64,000 nt of DNA from Candidatus Peregrinibacteria bacterium (lineage in GTDB: Bacteria > Patescibacteriota > Gracilibacteria > UBA1369 > UM-FILTER-53-11). Positions 16,139-23,726 of this stretch are shown one piece after another. The stretch is from the NCBI GenBank assembly GCA_016186205.1, contig JACPMA010000014.1, positions 1 through 64,000 on the forward strand, in the 5' to 3' direction. How positions within the stretch are numbered: position 1 is the stretch's first letter; every line of letters begins with the position of its first letter. The notes below the pieces were generated by a model. That model was not told the origin of the DNA, made no database searches, and saw only the letters and a list, made by a program, of their open reading frames with translations. The position numbers and the translations under genes are program-made.

Positions 16139-17099
16139 AAAATCGCATAATGGCAGCGCACTTTTGATCGCACTCATCGTCATGGGCATACTCATGACTT
16201 TGTCGCTTGGCGTAAGCAGCTTGTTAGTAGGCACGCTGCGTGACAGCCGGATGCTTTTGGAAAAAACGCGCGCGTGGTATGCGGCGGAAAGCGCCATGGA
16301 ACAAGCGCTTCTGGCGATTTCTGAAAATCCGCCTGGATTTGAAAATGAAAAACGCGAAGCGCTCGACGACGCAAATACGCAGTACGCCTACAAAATTCTT
16401 GCGACAGCAGCAACAATTCCTGCAAAAAAACCGTATGAAATCCAAACGGATGCAGACCGCTATGCCGTGCTGCATCTGAATGAATCAATAACGATTCCGC
16501 TATTTCGAGGGACAGCGCCGGAAGATCAAGTTAAAAAATTCCGCGTTGATTATTATCTTGAACCAAAACTCCAACTCCAAGGCGCTTTTGTAGATACGGA
16601 TATGGATATTTTGCGGTGGAAAATTTTCGGGATTTCGGCGGATGGAAAAATGGAGGTAATAAACGAATTTCTCCCGGCGAATCAAGGAAATTTAGCCTCA
16701 AATCCCACGTGTTTTGGAACAGACGCTTCGGCGTGCTACGCGCATGCAAAATTTTATAAACGCAGATTGGCGCCTGACGGTGCCACAGAATTTTTCATAG
16801 AAAATGAGTATCCTATTGAAACTTTTTTAAGCGAACACACACAGAATTTTCTCGCTCTTACAAATGTGGTTAATACCGATCTCATCGCCGGTTCGCTTTC
16901 TACTGCGGAAAAACAAAGAGTCGCGAATATCCGTTATCGCGTTACGGAAGGCGCGAATCAGCCGCGCCTCACTCTCCCAAGCATCAAAATTTCTGCAGAC
17001 GGTTTCTCTGGCGAGACAAAACAAAGTCTTGATTTGGAAGTAAAGCGCGAAACATTTCTGCCTGTCTTCAATTACGCTTTGTATCGCACGGCGGAATAA
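16131..17099 (+). CDS. PilX-like pilus assembly protein
   Basis: A 322-residue protein with a hydrophobic N-terminal segment (SALLIALIVMGILMTLSLG) preceded by a short basic stretch, then RAWYAAESAMEQALLAI. The A-W-Y-A-A-E-S-x-x-E motif is typical of PilX N-terminal proteins, which lack the canonical Glu5 pilin signal. The ATG at 16131 places this segment at the usual distance; a frame extension upstream lies in the previous gene. It ends the pilus cluster. Confidence 0.8.
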   Translation: MNKKSHNGSALLIALIVMGILMTLSLGVSSLLVGTLRDSRMLLEKTRAWYAAESAMEQALLAISENPPGFENEKREALDDANTQYAYKILATAATIPAKKPYEIQTDADRYAVLHLNESITIPLFRGTAPEDQVKKFRVDYYLEPKLQLQGAFVDTDMDILRWKIFGISADGKMEVINEFLPANQGNLASNPTCFGTDASACYAHAKFYKRRLAPDGATEFFIENEYPIETFLSEHTQNFLALTNVVNTDLIAGSLSTAEKQRVANIRYRVTEGANQPRLTLPSIKISADGFSGETKQSLDLEVKRETFLPVFNYALYRTAE

Positions 17100-17114
17100 C
17101 CGCCCGCCGCCCTG

Positions 17115-17123
17115 TGATATACT
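17115..17123 (+). promoter_or_regulatory. Extended -10 for metG
   Basis: TGATATACT lies 25 bases before the metG ATG and has the same form as the pilN promoter -10. No clear -35 is seen. Confidence 0.55.
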
Positions 17124-17148
17124 AAAAAGCGTTTTTCAGGTTTTCTGC

Positions 17149-18663
17149 ATGCCAAAATTTTACATCACCACCGCCATCGCTTACACAAATGCAAATCCGC
17201 ATATCGGCTTTGCGATGGAACTCGTGCAGGCTGATTGTTTGGCTCGGTATCACCGCATGATCGGCGATGAAGTATATTTTTTGACCGGCACCGACGAACA
17301 CGGCATGAAAATGGCGCAAACCGCGCAGCAAGCCGGCATGGAAACGCAAGCGCTTGTGGATAAAAACGCCGCGCGCTATCAAGAACTTGCGGAATTTTTG
17401 AACATTTCAAACGACCAATTCATCCGTACAAGTTCCGCGGCGCATAAACTCGGCGCGCAGAAATTGTGGAAGGCCATTGCAACAAATGACGGCTTCTACA
17501 AAGCTATTTACGAAGGCCTTTATTGCGTGGGCTGCGAAGCATACATCACCGAAAAAGACCTTGTGGACGGCAAATGCCCGAACCATAAAAAACCGCCTGA
17601 ATTTTTCAAAGAAGAAAATTATTTTTTCCGCTACAGCAAATATCTGCCTGAAGTAAAAAAAGCGATTGAAGAAGGCCGCCTCGCAATTTTGCCTAATTTT
17701 CGAAAGACTGAAATACTTAACCTCATCGAAGAAAGTATGTCAGAAAAACGCGATGTGAGTTTTTCGCGGCCGAGTAAAACGCTTTCGTGGGGCGTACCGG
17801 TTCCTGACGACGAAAATCAAACCATGTATGTATGGTGTGACGCGCTTTCAAATTACATCACGGCGCTTGACTATGAACACGACGGAAAACTGTTTAAAAA
17901 ATTCTGGCCGGCAGACGTTCATCTCATCGGAAAAGATATACTGCGGTTTCACGCCGGCTACTGGATTGCCATGCTTCTTGCCGCCAAACTGCCGCTTCCG
18001 AAAGCCGTGTATGTTCACGGCTATATAACATCCGAAGGCCAGAAGATGAGTAAATCGCTTGGAAATGTGGTTGACCCTTTTGAAGTCGGCAAAAAATACG
18101 GCATTGAACCTCTCCGCTATTACCTGCTGCGTGAGATTCCCACTGCGGATGACGGCGATTTTTCTGTAGCGCGTTTTGAAGCGATATACGACGGCGAACT
18201 CGCAAACAATCTTGGCAACCTTGTGAGCCGCGTTTTCACAATGACGGAAAAATACAGCAATGGAAAAGTTCCGAGCGTTTCCAAAGAAGAACATATTTCC
18301 GACAAAGTTCTAGAAACCTGGAAGCAATATCAAACGCATATGGAAAATTTCAATTTAAAAGCCGCAGCCGAAGAAATATTCGCGCTCCTCACATTTGCAA
18401 ACCGGTATATTGATGAGAAAAAACCGTGGGCGCTTGCGAAAAAAGAACCAACCGAAGTTTTGAAAATTCTCTATCACCTGCTTGAACTCATACGGCATGT
18501 AAGTTTTATGCTCATGCCGTTTTTGCCGGAAACAAGCGCTAAAATCCGCGAAGCGCTGCACTTTGAAAGCGCAAAACTGTATCCGGACAATATTGCGTGG
18601 GGAGTTTTGAAGGAAGGCGTGAGTGTGAAAAAAATCGAAGCGCTGTTTCCAAGACAAGATTAA
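17149..18663 (+). CDS. metG: Methionyl-tRNA synthetase
   Basis: MetRS charges tRNA(Met) and is needed for initiation and elongation. The 504-residue protein has the class I HIGH motif as NPHIGFAMELVQADCLARY, TGTDEHG, a single zinc knuckle (CVGC with CPNH downstream), and the second signature GQKMSKSLGNVVD. It lacks a C-terminal tRNA-binding extension, as in short bacterial MetRS. Its last 4 bases overlap the convergent pilin operon. Confidence 0.96.
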   Translation: MPKFYITTAIAYTNANPHIGFAMELVQADCLARYHRMIGDEVYFLTGTDEHGMKMAQTAQQAGMETQALVDKNAARYQELAEFLNISNDQFIRTSSAAHKLGAQKLWKAIATNDGFYKAIYEGLYCVGCEAYITEKDLVDGKCPNHKKPPEFFKEENYFFRYSKYLPEVKKAIEEGRLAILPNFRKTEILNLIEESMSEKRDVSFSRPSKTLSWGVPVPDDENQTMYVWCDALSNYITALDYEHDGKLFKKFWPADVHLIGKDILRFHAGYWIAMLLAAKLPLPKAVYVHGYITSEGQKMSKSLGNVVDPFEVGKKYGIEPLRYYLLREIPTADDGDFSVARFEAIYDGELANNLGNLVSRVFTMTEKYSNGKVPSVSKEEHISDKVLETWKQYQTHMENFNLKAAAEEIFALLTFANRYIDEKKPWALAKKEPTEVLKILYHLLELIRHVSFMLMPFLPETSAKIREALHFESAKLYPDNIAWGVLKEGVSVKKIEALFPRQD

Positions 18664-19169
18664 GGCGCTGGTGCGGCAGGTGCTGCTGGAGCTCCTCCGC
18701 CGGCTGCTGCTCCGCCACCTGCCTCTGCAGCCGTATTCAGCACAGCTTCGTCCGCCTGGAACGGAATCGAAATGACAAACCGCACTATTGAGTAGGATAA
18801 AATAATCAAAATCAAACCGACAATCGCCCACATGATGCCTTTTTTGTGCTGCCCGATTTTTTCTTCGGAACCTGCGGAAATCACAAGGTACCATGCATTG
18901 TTTAAAATGAAAAAGATCGCCACCGTGCCGGCAATTCCCAAAAGGACATTTGTTATTCGTTCCAAAAGAAGAGCGCGTGTTGCATCTGCCGAATATTCAG
19001 GAGCTGCTTGCTCCGGAGTGGCGCCGGCAGTTGGTTCTTGACCTGAAACGGTCGGTGCGCCAGGCGGATGCAATCCCGGATCAATTCCAACCGCTGCAGA
19101 AGCAATCAAAGGAATAGCTCCAAAGAACAAAATTCCGATAATCAACAATGGCAAAATCTTTTTAAACAT
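18660..19169 (-). CDS. Type IV secretion pilin-like protein (T4SS_pilin family)
   Basis: A 169-residue protein with a signal peptide (LPLLIIGILFFGAIPLIASAA), a Pro/Gly linker, then two membrane helices (ERITNVLLGIAGTVAIFFIL and KKGIMWAIVGLILIILSYSI). Between them is the loop AWYLVISAGSEEKIGQ. This matches the VirB2/TrbC-like family I know as T4SS_pilin in CPR genomes. The C-terminus is rich in Ala, Gly and Pro. It is the last of five similar genes in one operon. Confidence 0.85.
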   Translation of the reverse strand: MFKKILPLLIIGILFFGAIPLIASAAVGIDPGLHPPGAPTVSGQEPTAGATPEQAAPEYSADATRALLLERITNVLLGIAGTVAIFFILNNAWYLVISAGSEEKIGQHKKGIMWAIVGLILIILSYSIVRFVISIPFQADEAVLNTAAEAGGGAAAGGGAPAAPAAPAP

Positions 19170-19172
19170 AAA

Positions 19173-19580
19173 TTACTCAAATGAAAGCTTCATTACGCCG
19201 CTCACGATCGCGTATGAAGTCGTGATAAAAATCAAACCGATAATGGACCAAATCAAAATATTTTTGAATTTCGTTATTTCCTCCTCATTGCCCTGCGAAA
19301 TGATCAGCATTACGCCGGCATACACAAACACTCCAAAGCTGACCGTGCCTGCGAGTGCAAGAACAATTTTAATGGCTTGCGGAATAATTTCTTTTTTAAA
19401 ATCACCGGTAGGCAATCCTTCTGAAGTTTTCTCATGAACAACGCCCTTTGGCAAAAGCTCATCAAGCTTTTCGTTAATTTTCTTTTCTGCTGGAGACGGT
19501 TCGGCCGCCGCCAATGCAGCAGGCATTGCCCAGAAAAGCATTATAGAGAGCAGCGCAATTGCAAAAATTCGTTTTATCAT
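19173..19580 (-). CDS. Type IV secretion pilin-like protein
   Basis: A 135-residue member of the same family: signal peptide (AIALLSIMLFWAMPAALAAA), a charged segment, and two membrane helices around AIKIVLALAGTVSFGVFVYA and ILIWSIIGLIFITTSYAIV. The loop between them is VMLIISQGNEEEITKF, with the conserved small residues and acidic cluster seen in its neighbours. It overlaps the next upstream gene by 4 bp. Confidence 0.87.
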   Translation of the reverse strand: MIKRIFAIALLSIMLFWAMPAALAAAEPSPAEKKINEKLDELLPKGVVHEKTSEGLPTGDFKKEIIPQAIKIVLALAGTVSFGVFVYAGVMLIISQGNEEEITKFKNILIWSIIGLIFITTSYAIVSGVMKLSFE

Positions 19581-20008
19581 GACGGCGGTGTGTAAAAAAG
19601 TTTAGAAATAATCTGCACGATAGCCACGGACAGGATCGAGATCACAAGTCCGACGATAGCCCAGAGCAATGTGGATTTTGCTTTTTTAATGGCTTCTTCA
19701 TTGCCTAGCGCCAAATGCATCTGCATGCCGCCGACAATGATGAAAATAACGCATGTCACGGCAACGATGCCCAAAAAGCCTTTCAAAAAACTTCCGCCGA
19801 ATTTGTTAATGATGGTATCGCGCACTTCTTGGCCTCCCTTCTCTTGCGTCTTCCCGCTTATGCACGGTAGGTTTCCAGGACACGGTATTGGGGCCGGTTT
19901 AATTTCGCCTTCTGCCAGCGCCATGGGCGCGCCGAGAATAAAAAGAAGGCACATCAAAATCAAAAGGATTTTAGTTTTGGATTTGATATTTGGAATTTTA
20001 TTGGTCAT
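19577..20008 (-). CDS. Type IV secretion pilin-like protein
   Basis: A 143-residue family member with signal peptide (ILLILMCLLFILGAPMALA), a Cys pair (CPGNLPC) in the mature N-terminus, and two helices. The loop between them is MQMHLALGNEEAIKKAKS. The first codons (MTNKIPNIKSKTK) come from the AT-rich spacer-type repeat also seen at 15516-15536, so the start region may be recruited from non-coding spacer. The start could lie slightly downstream. Confidence 0.85.
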   Translation of the reverse strand: MTNKIPNIKSKTKILLILMCLLFILGAPMALAEGEIKPAPIPCPGNLPCISGKTQEKGGQEVRDTIINKFGGSFLKGFLGIVAVTCVIFIIVGGMQMHLALGNEEAIKKAKSTLLWAIVGLVISILSVAIVQIISKLFYTPPS

Positions 20009-20020
20009 TGGGATTTTGAA
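20001..20020 (-). repeat. Spacer repeat overlapping a start codon
   Basis: The sequence AAATCCCAATGACCAA on the minus strand matches 15516-15536. It supplies the ATG and first codons of the pilin gene ending at 19577. Confidence 0.5.
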
Positions 20021-20035
20021 ATTGAAAATTTATTT

Positions 20036-21094
20036 CTATCCTCCGGTAAAGAAAGTCGGATTAATGGTATAGAGAATGAGTCCTGATAAAAACAGAATCG
20101 CGAGCCCGATGATGGATTGCAATATGCGGTTTTTTGCCGAGTCGAGTTTTGCGCTATCTCCGCCGGCCGCGGAAATCTGTATGCCGGACGCCACCATGAT
20201 AAGCACAGCCACAATGCCGACAATTCCCGCTGCCCAGCGATAAATCGCGCCGATGTAATTCGCAAGCACATCAGAACCGCTATCGCCTGTGATGCGTTCT
20301 TGAATGGCGCAAGAAGCAGTCGCCGCGGAGTCAAAAATAGTTGATTCTTTTGAATTATCGTTATTACAACCAGCATCAATCAAATCTTGCCCAATTGGTT
20401 CTACATCATTATACAAAGTCTTAACCCTTCCTTGTAATTCACCAACCGCTTCACGATTACCAGCTCCTTCGCCTTCTGCAATAACATCGTAAGTAACACA
20501 GAGGGCCGGTCTATATGTTCTTTCTGCTGAAAGGCCGTCCTTTCCAAATTTTTGTTTTAAATAATTGGCATCTGGCGTCTGCCCCAAAGGCCAGACGACT
20601 TTACCAAGCACTTTCCACTTTGCATAATCATCAGCCCCTGCACTTTTATCTACCACCGCAAGTTCTGGTGCATATACAAAACCTTGCTTTTCCGGTTTAT
20701 CGGAACATCCTCCATCCGCATCTTTTTTCAAGTATTTCTGCTTACCTTCTTCGGTAATCAAAGGATATGTTGCATCTTCAACATTCATGTACTGACCATC
20801 TCCTTCTAAACATCCTTGAACATATTCACTATCGAGAGATTTTCCTTCCTTCACGCATTGAGCTGGTTCAAAATATGCCTCTGTATCAGATTTTGCTATA
20901 CATTTGAGCGGCGCCCATGCAGGCGATTTGCTGCACGTCGTAATATGATATACCTTCTGCCCTGCGCCGATCGATTCCGAGTAATAAACTTTTAATTTCT
21001 TCTTTTCCTCTTCAGGTCCAGCAAATGCCGTGCTGATATTAAACAGCAGCGCGCTGATGAAGGAAGTGAGAATGAGCAGTGAAATTTTTTTCAT
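20036..21094 (-). CDS. Large secreted protein with C-terminal T4SS pilin domain
   Basis: A 352-residue protein with signal peptide (LLILTSFISALLFNISTAFA), about 220 residues of Cys-rich extracellular sequence with several Cys (CSKSPAWAPLKC, QGCLEG, GGCSDKP, SCAIQ), and then the two-helix pilin domain (IGAIYRWAAGIVGIVAVLIM and ILQSIIGLAILFLSGLILY). The loop is QISAAGGDSAKLDSAKN. The extra domain makes it distinct from its four paralogues and a candidate adhesin or tip subunit, which is an inference. The ATG at 21094 is used; an upstream extension overlaps the next gene. Confidence 0.82.
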   Translation of the reverse strand: MKKISLLILTSFISALLFNISTAFAGPEEEKKKLKVYYSESIGAGQKVYHITTCSKSPAWAPLKCIAKSDTEAYFEPAQCVKEGKSLDSEYVQGCLEGDGQYMNVEDATYPLITEEGKQKYLKKDADGGCSDKPEKQGFVYAPELAVVDKSAGADDYAKWKVLGKVVWPLGQTPDANYLKQKFGKDGLSAERTYRPALCVTYDVIAEGEGAGNREAVGELQGRVKTLYNDVEPIGQDLIDAGCNNDNSKESTIFDSAATASCAIQERITGDSGSDVLANYIGAIYRWAAGIVGIVAVLIMVASGIQISAAGGDSAKLDSAKNRILQSIIGLAILFLSGLILYTINPTFFTGG

Positions 21095-21095
21095 G

Positions 21096-21527
21096 CTAGA
21101 AAAATATTGATTGGACGAATGTAACGATAATAAACGAGAAAAATGCGATGATGAGTCCGATAAGCGCATAGAGCATGGCGGTTTTGCCTTTTTCCAAACG
21201 GTCTTCTTTGCCTTCGGATGTGACGGTCAAAAGCGCGCCTAGAATAAACACGATAAGCGCGACCGAGCCGATAATTTTTACGAGAAGATCGATTACTTTT
21301 ACAATAAAATTGGCAATTCCTCCTGAATCCGTACTTACAGTACTTGTCCCCTGTCCTGTAGTGGTCAAATGCTTGGCCACATTAAACGTTTCATCAATCG
21401 GCGATTTTTTAACGGATTCAGAAGCTGCTGAACCGTCTGCAGGTGGCGCAGGAGGGTCTTCAGCCAAAACCGCCTGGCTGCCTAAAAAAAAGCTCGCAAC
21501 GAGCAGCAAGCTCAAAAACTTAATCAT
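21096..21527 (-). CDS. Type IV secretion pilin-like protein, first in the operon
   Basis: A 143-residue family member: signal peptide (FLSLLLVASFFLGSQAVLA), a Pro/Ser-rich stretch, then two helices (IDLLVKIIGSVALIVFIL and AMLYALIGLIIAFFSFIIV). The loop is LLTVTSEGKEDRLEKG. The ATG at 21527 gives a compact signal peptide; an ATG at 21560 would add 11 basic residues. It is the first gene after the operon promoter. Confidence 0.82.
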   Translation of the reverse strand: MIKFLSLLLVASFFLGSQAVLAEDPPAPPADGSAASESVKKSPIDETFNVAKHLTTTGQGTSTVSTDSGGIANFIVKVIDLLVKIIGSVALIVFILGALLTVTSEGKEDRLEKGKTAMLYALIGLIIAFFSFIIVTFVQSIFF

Positions 21528-21595
21528 AAAACACTCTATTTTTGATTTTCTCGCCTCCATATATTCTGGTTTATTTTGAGGTTTATTTTCTTATT

Positions 21596-21625
21596 ATTTT
21601 ACCATAAAACGACCAACCTTGGCAA
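21596..21625 (-). promoter_or_regulatory. Promoter of the type IV secretion pilin operon
   Basis: TTGCCA and TAAAAT are separated by 18 bases on the minus strand, with TGG before the -10 (extended form). The leader would be about 60 bases. Confidence 0.65.
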
Positions 21626-21826
21626 TCCGGCAAGTCTAAATAGAAGAAATTTATTGTATAATTTAACGGGTTAGAATTTGTCCCCGGGGATAAATTTACA
21701 GGTTGATTTTAGAAGTATTTTTTGAGATTTCAATTTGTCAAATCCGCTATACGCCGCATCCAAATTGCATACGCACTATCCCTTTAGTGAGTGCAATATG
21801 TATCTGAACTTATGCAATTACAGTCT

Positions 21827-21835
21827 TGGTATAAT
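21827..21835 (+). promoter_or_regulatory. Extended -10 for the RlmI-like gene, leaderless start
   Basis: TGGTATAAT is a perfect extended -10. The predicted transcript start at 21841-21843 coincides with the GTG used as the start codon. Confidence 0.65.
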
Positions 21836-21842
21836 CACAAAT

Positions 21843-22754
21843 GTGAAAATAGCTGAACTTATTGCGAAAAACTTCAAGGAGCGACAAGCATATATCAAAC
21901 AAAATGCACTCGAGGCCTATCGACTGCTCACAAAAGAAGAGGCCGGGCTTCCGCTCGCAGTTGATATTTACGGCGAGAACGCGGTTATCCAACTTTTTGA
22001 TCAAATTGCGCCGCCGCTTCTGCACGAAATAGAAACGGCCATCACGGCGCGGCTCGGCATTAAAAACTTCTTCTACAAAAACCGGACTAACAGGCCGAGC
22101 CGCAGCGAGGCTAAGCAAATAGCGCATCTCCGCACGGATTTTCCACTTCCGGAGAGTAATTTTCGCGGACGAAAAGAAATCGTCATTCAAGAAAACGGTC
22201 TAAAATTTCATGTAAATCTTTCCGATTATTTGGACACCGGCCTTTTTCTGGATCACCGCGAAACTCGCAAATGGATTATGGCTCAAAGTAAAAATAAAAC
22301 CGTGCTCAATACGTTTGCTTACACCGGCTCGTTCAGCGTGTATGCGGCAAAAGGGGGAGCTGCAAAAACTTATAGCGTCGATCTTTCGCGCACATACTGC
22401 GAATGGATGAAAAAAAATTTCGCGATCAATAATATGCCGCCGGAAAAAAATTGGGTATTTAAAATGGACACTTTCGAATTTTTCAAATACGCAAAACGGA
22501 AAAAACTGCGCTTCGATATCATTATCATTGATCCTCCGACCTTCAGCCGCAACAAAGGCAAAAGTTTTTCCATTAAAAAAGACCATCCGCGGCTTATCCG
22601 TGAGGCGCTCGCGCTGCTAAACAAAAACGGCTTTATCCTTTTCTCCAACAATTATGAACAATTTCAAATGGATCCGGCTTTATCTAAATCATGCAAAATA
22701 GAAAATTTTAAAGGAAATTTTCCTCATTCGTGCTTTGTAGTTACGGCTTTTTGA
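21843..22754 (+). CDS. RlmI-like class I SAM-dependent RNA methyltransferase
   Basis: A 303-residue protein of the RlmI/RlmK-like rRNA cytosine-5 methyltransferase group. Visible parts are EAYRLLTKEEAGLPLAVDIY (EEHEA-like N-terminal domain), NLSDYLDTGLFLDHRETR, the SAM-binding motif VLNTFAYTGSFSVYAA, SVDLSRTYCEWMKKNF, and the catalytic IIIIDPPTFSR. The GTG at 21843 is chosen because an extended -10 lies just upstream, so the mRNA would be leaderless. A longer frame from 21735 would put the promoter inside the gene. A 32 bp repeat is inserted in frame at 22094-22125, adding RPSRSEAKQIA in a variable loop. The last 31 bases overlap the convergent gene. Confidence 0.85.
   Translation: MKIAELIAKNFKERQAYIKQNALEAYRLLTKEEAGLPLAVDIYGENAVIQLFDQIAPPLLHEIETAITARLGIKNFFYKNRTNRPSRSEAKQIAHLRTDFPLPESNFRGRKEIVIQENGLKFHVNLSDYLDTGLFLDHRETRKWIMAQSKNKTVLNTFAYTGSFSVYAAKGGAAKTYSVDLSRTYCEWMKKNFAINNMPPEKNWVFKMDTFEFFKYAKRKKLRFDIIIIDPPTFSRNKGKSFSIKKDHPRLIREALALLNKNGFILFSNNYEQFQMDPALSKSCKIENFKGNFPHSCFVVTAF
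22094..22125 (+). repeat. 32 bp repeat inside the RlmI-like gene
   Basis: This is identical to 10621-10652 and in the same orientation. It is read in frame as about 11 codons and lies between two family-conserved blocks. Confidence 0.85.
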
Positions 22755-23716
22755 AGCGCTTGGCGAAACCAGCGATCTAAATCTTGCCGCGGGGGCGAAA
22801 ATACCCTTATCTCTTCTTCGGGCGTTTCTGTTGATCCGCAAGCATCGGGCGTATCATCTAAATCAACATCTATGCAATTTGTGACGCCGTTTGGTCCGCG
22901 TTCTGCTATTTCTATAGAAGGCCCATCCGCATCCGAATCACATACTATACGAACAGTACGATAGCCATTCTTAAAACCAATTGTTCTTGGCTGGACCGGC
23001 GAGCCGCAAATAGTTCTTGAGAGAGAATTTGCATGCGGTTTTTGTGATTTGATTGGCTGCGATGTCCGGTCGCCCTCTTCATCAATAATATCTTCTCTAT
23101 CCCGACGTAAAACATGCATGATAGCTAATAAGTTTGCTGCGGCCAGCATGAGAACAAGAGGTAGCGCGAGACGATTTCTCGGCTGCGCATCCACGTTTCG
23201 AACTTTTTCCAGAAGATTTCTGCGCATCATGCGATAAACATCGATTTGCGGTTCAATAACGCGGTTTGCATAATCATCAAACGCTTTCTGTGCAGCGTTT
23301 GAGAATTTTACTACGGACTGTCCGGCGCGAAGAAACGCAATAGCTTCTTTTCGTTCTCTCTCGCTCAAGCCATGGCCGCCAAAACATATGAGTCCGACGC
23401 TAATAAAAAGCAATACTCCTTCCTCCACAGCCCCTTGCTCTGTCAGCATTTTCGAAGTTTCAAAAAGATCTTGGCAAAATTCAGGATATTCCGCTCCTTG
23501 CAGAATTCGAAAAAGCGTGACAATGGCTTTTGCTTGAAGCGGAGGCCCAACAAGTTTTGTTAAAAGCTCTTCTGCGAATACGCGCGGTTTCACTTTATGG
23601 CTGCTGTTGCGAAGAACGGCAATAACCATTTCGCGGTATTCGGGTTCTTCAAGAATTCTGCGAGCAAACGATTCATAATCAGCTTCAGGCTCTGGCAATC
23701 CGCGCAATGCATCCAT
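22724..23716 (-). CDS. Unknown membrane protein, third gene of a surface-protein locus
   Basis: I do not recognise this 330-residue protein. The first 180 residues are helical and soluble-looking (cytoplasmic by the topology below). One membrane helix lies near residues 185-205 (RLALPLVLMLAAANLLAIMHV). The remainder is acidic with four or five Cys (ICGS, VCDSDADG, NCIDVDLDD, ACGS), suggesting disulfides outside the cell. The start at 23716 has AGGA 8 bases upstream. It lies 10 bp after the beta-barrel-like gene at 23727-24923 and shares its operon. Its 3' end overlaps the RlmI-like gene by 31 bp. Confidence 0.65.
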   Translation of the reverse strand: MDALRGLPEPEADYESFARRILEEPEYREMVIAVLRNSSHKVKPRVFAEELLTKLVGPPLQAKAIVTLFRILQGAEYPEFCQDLFETSKMLTEQGAVEEGVLLFISVGLICFGGHGLSERERKEAIAFLRAGQSVVKFSNAAQKAFDDYANRVIEPQIDVYRMMRRNLLEKVRNVDAQPRNRLALPLVLMLAAANLLAIMHVLRRDREDIIDEEGDRTSQPIKSQKPHANSLSRTICGSPVQPRTIGFKNGYRTVRIVCDSDADGPSIEIAERGPNGVTNCIDVDLDDTPDACGSTETPEEEIRVFSPPRQDLDRWFRQALQKAVTTKHE

Positions 23717-23726
23717 TGTAATATTC

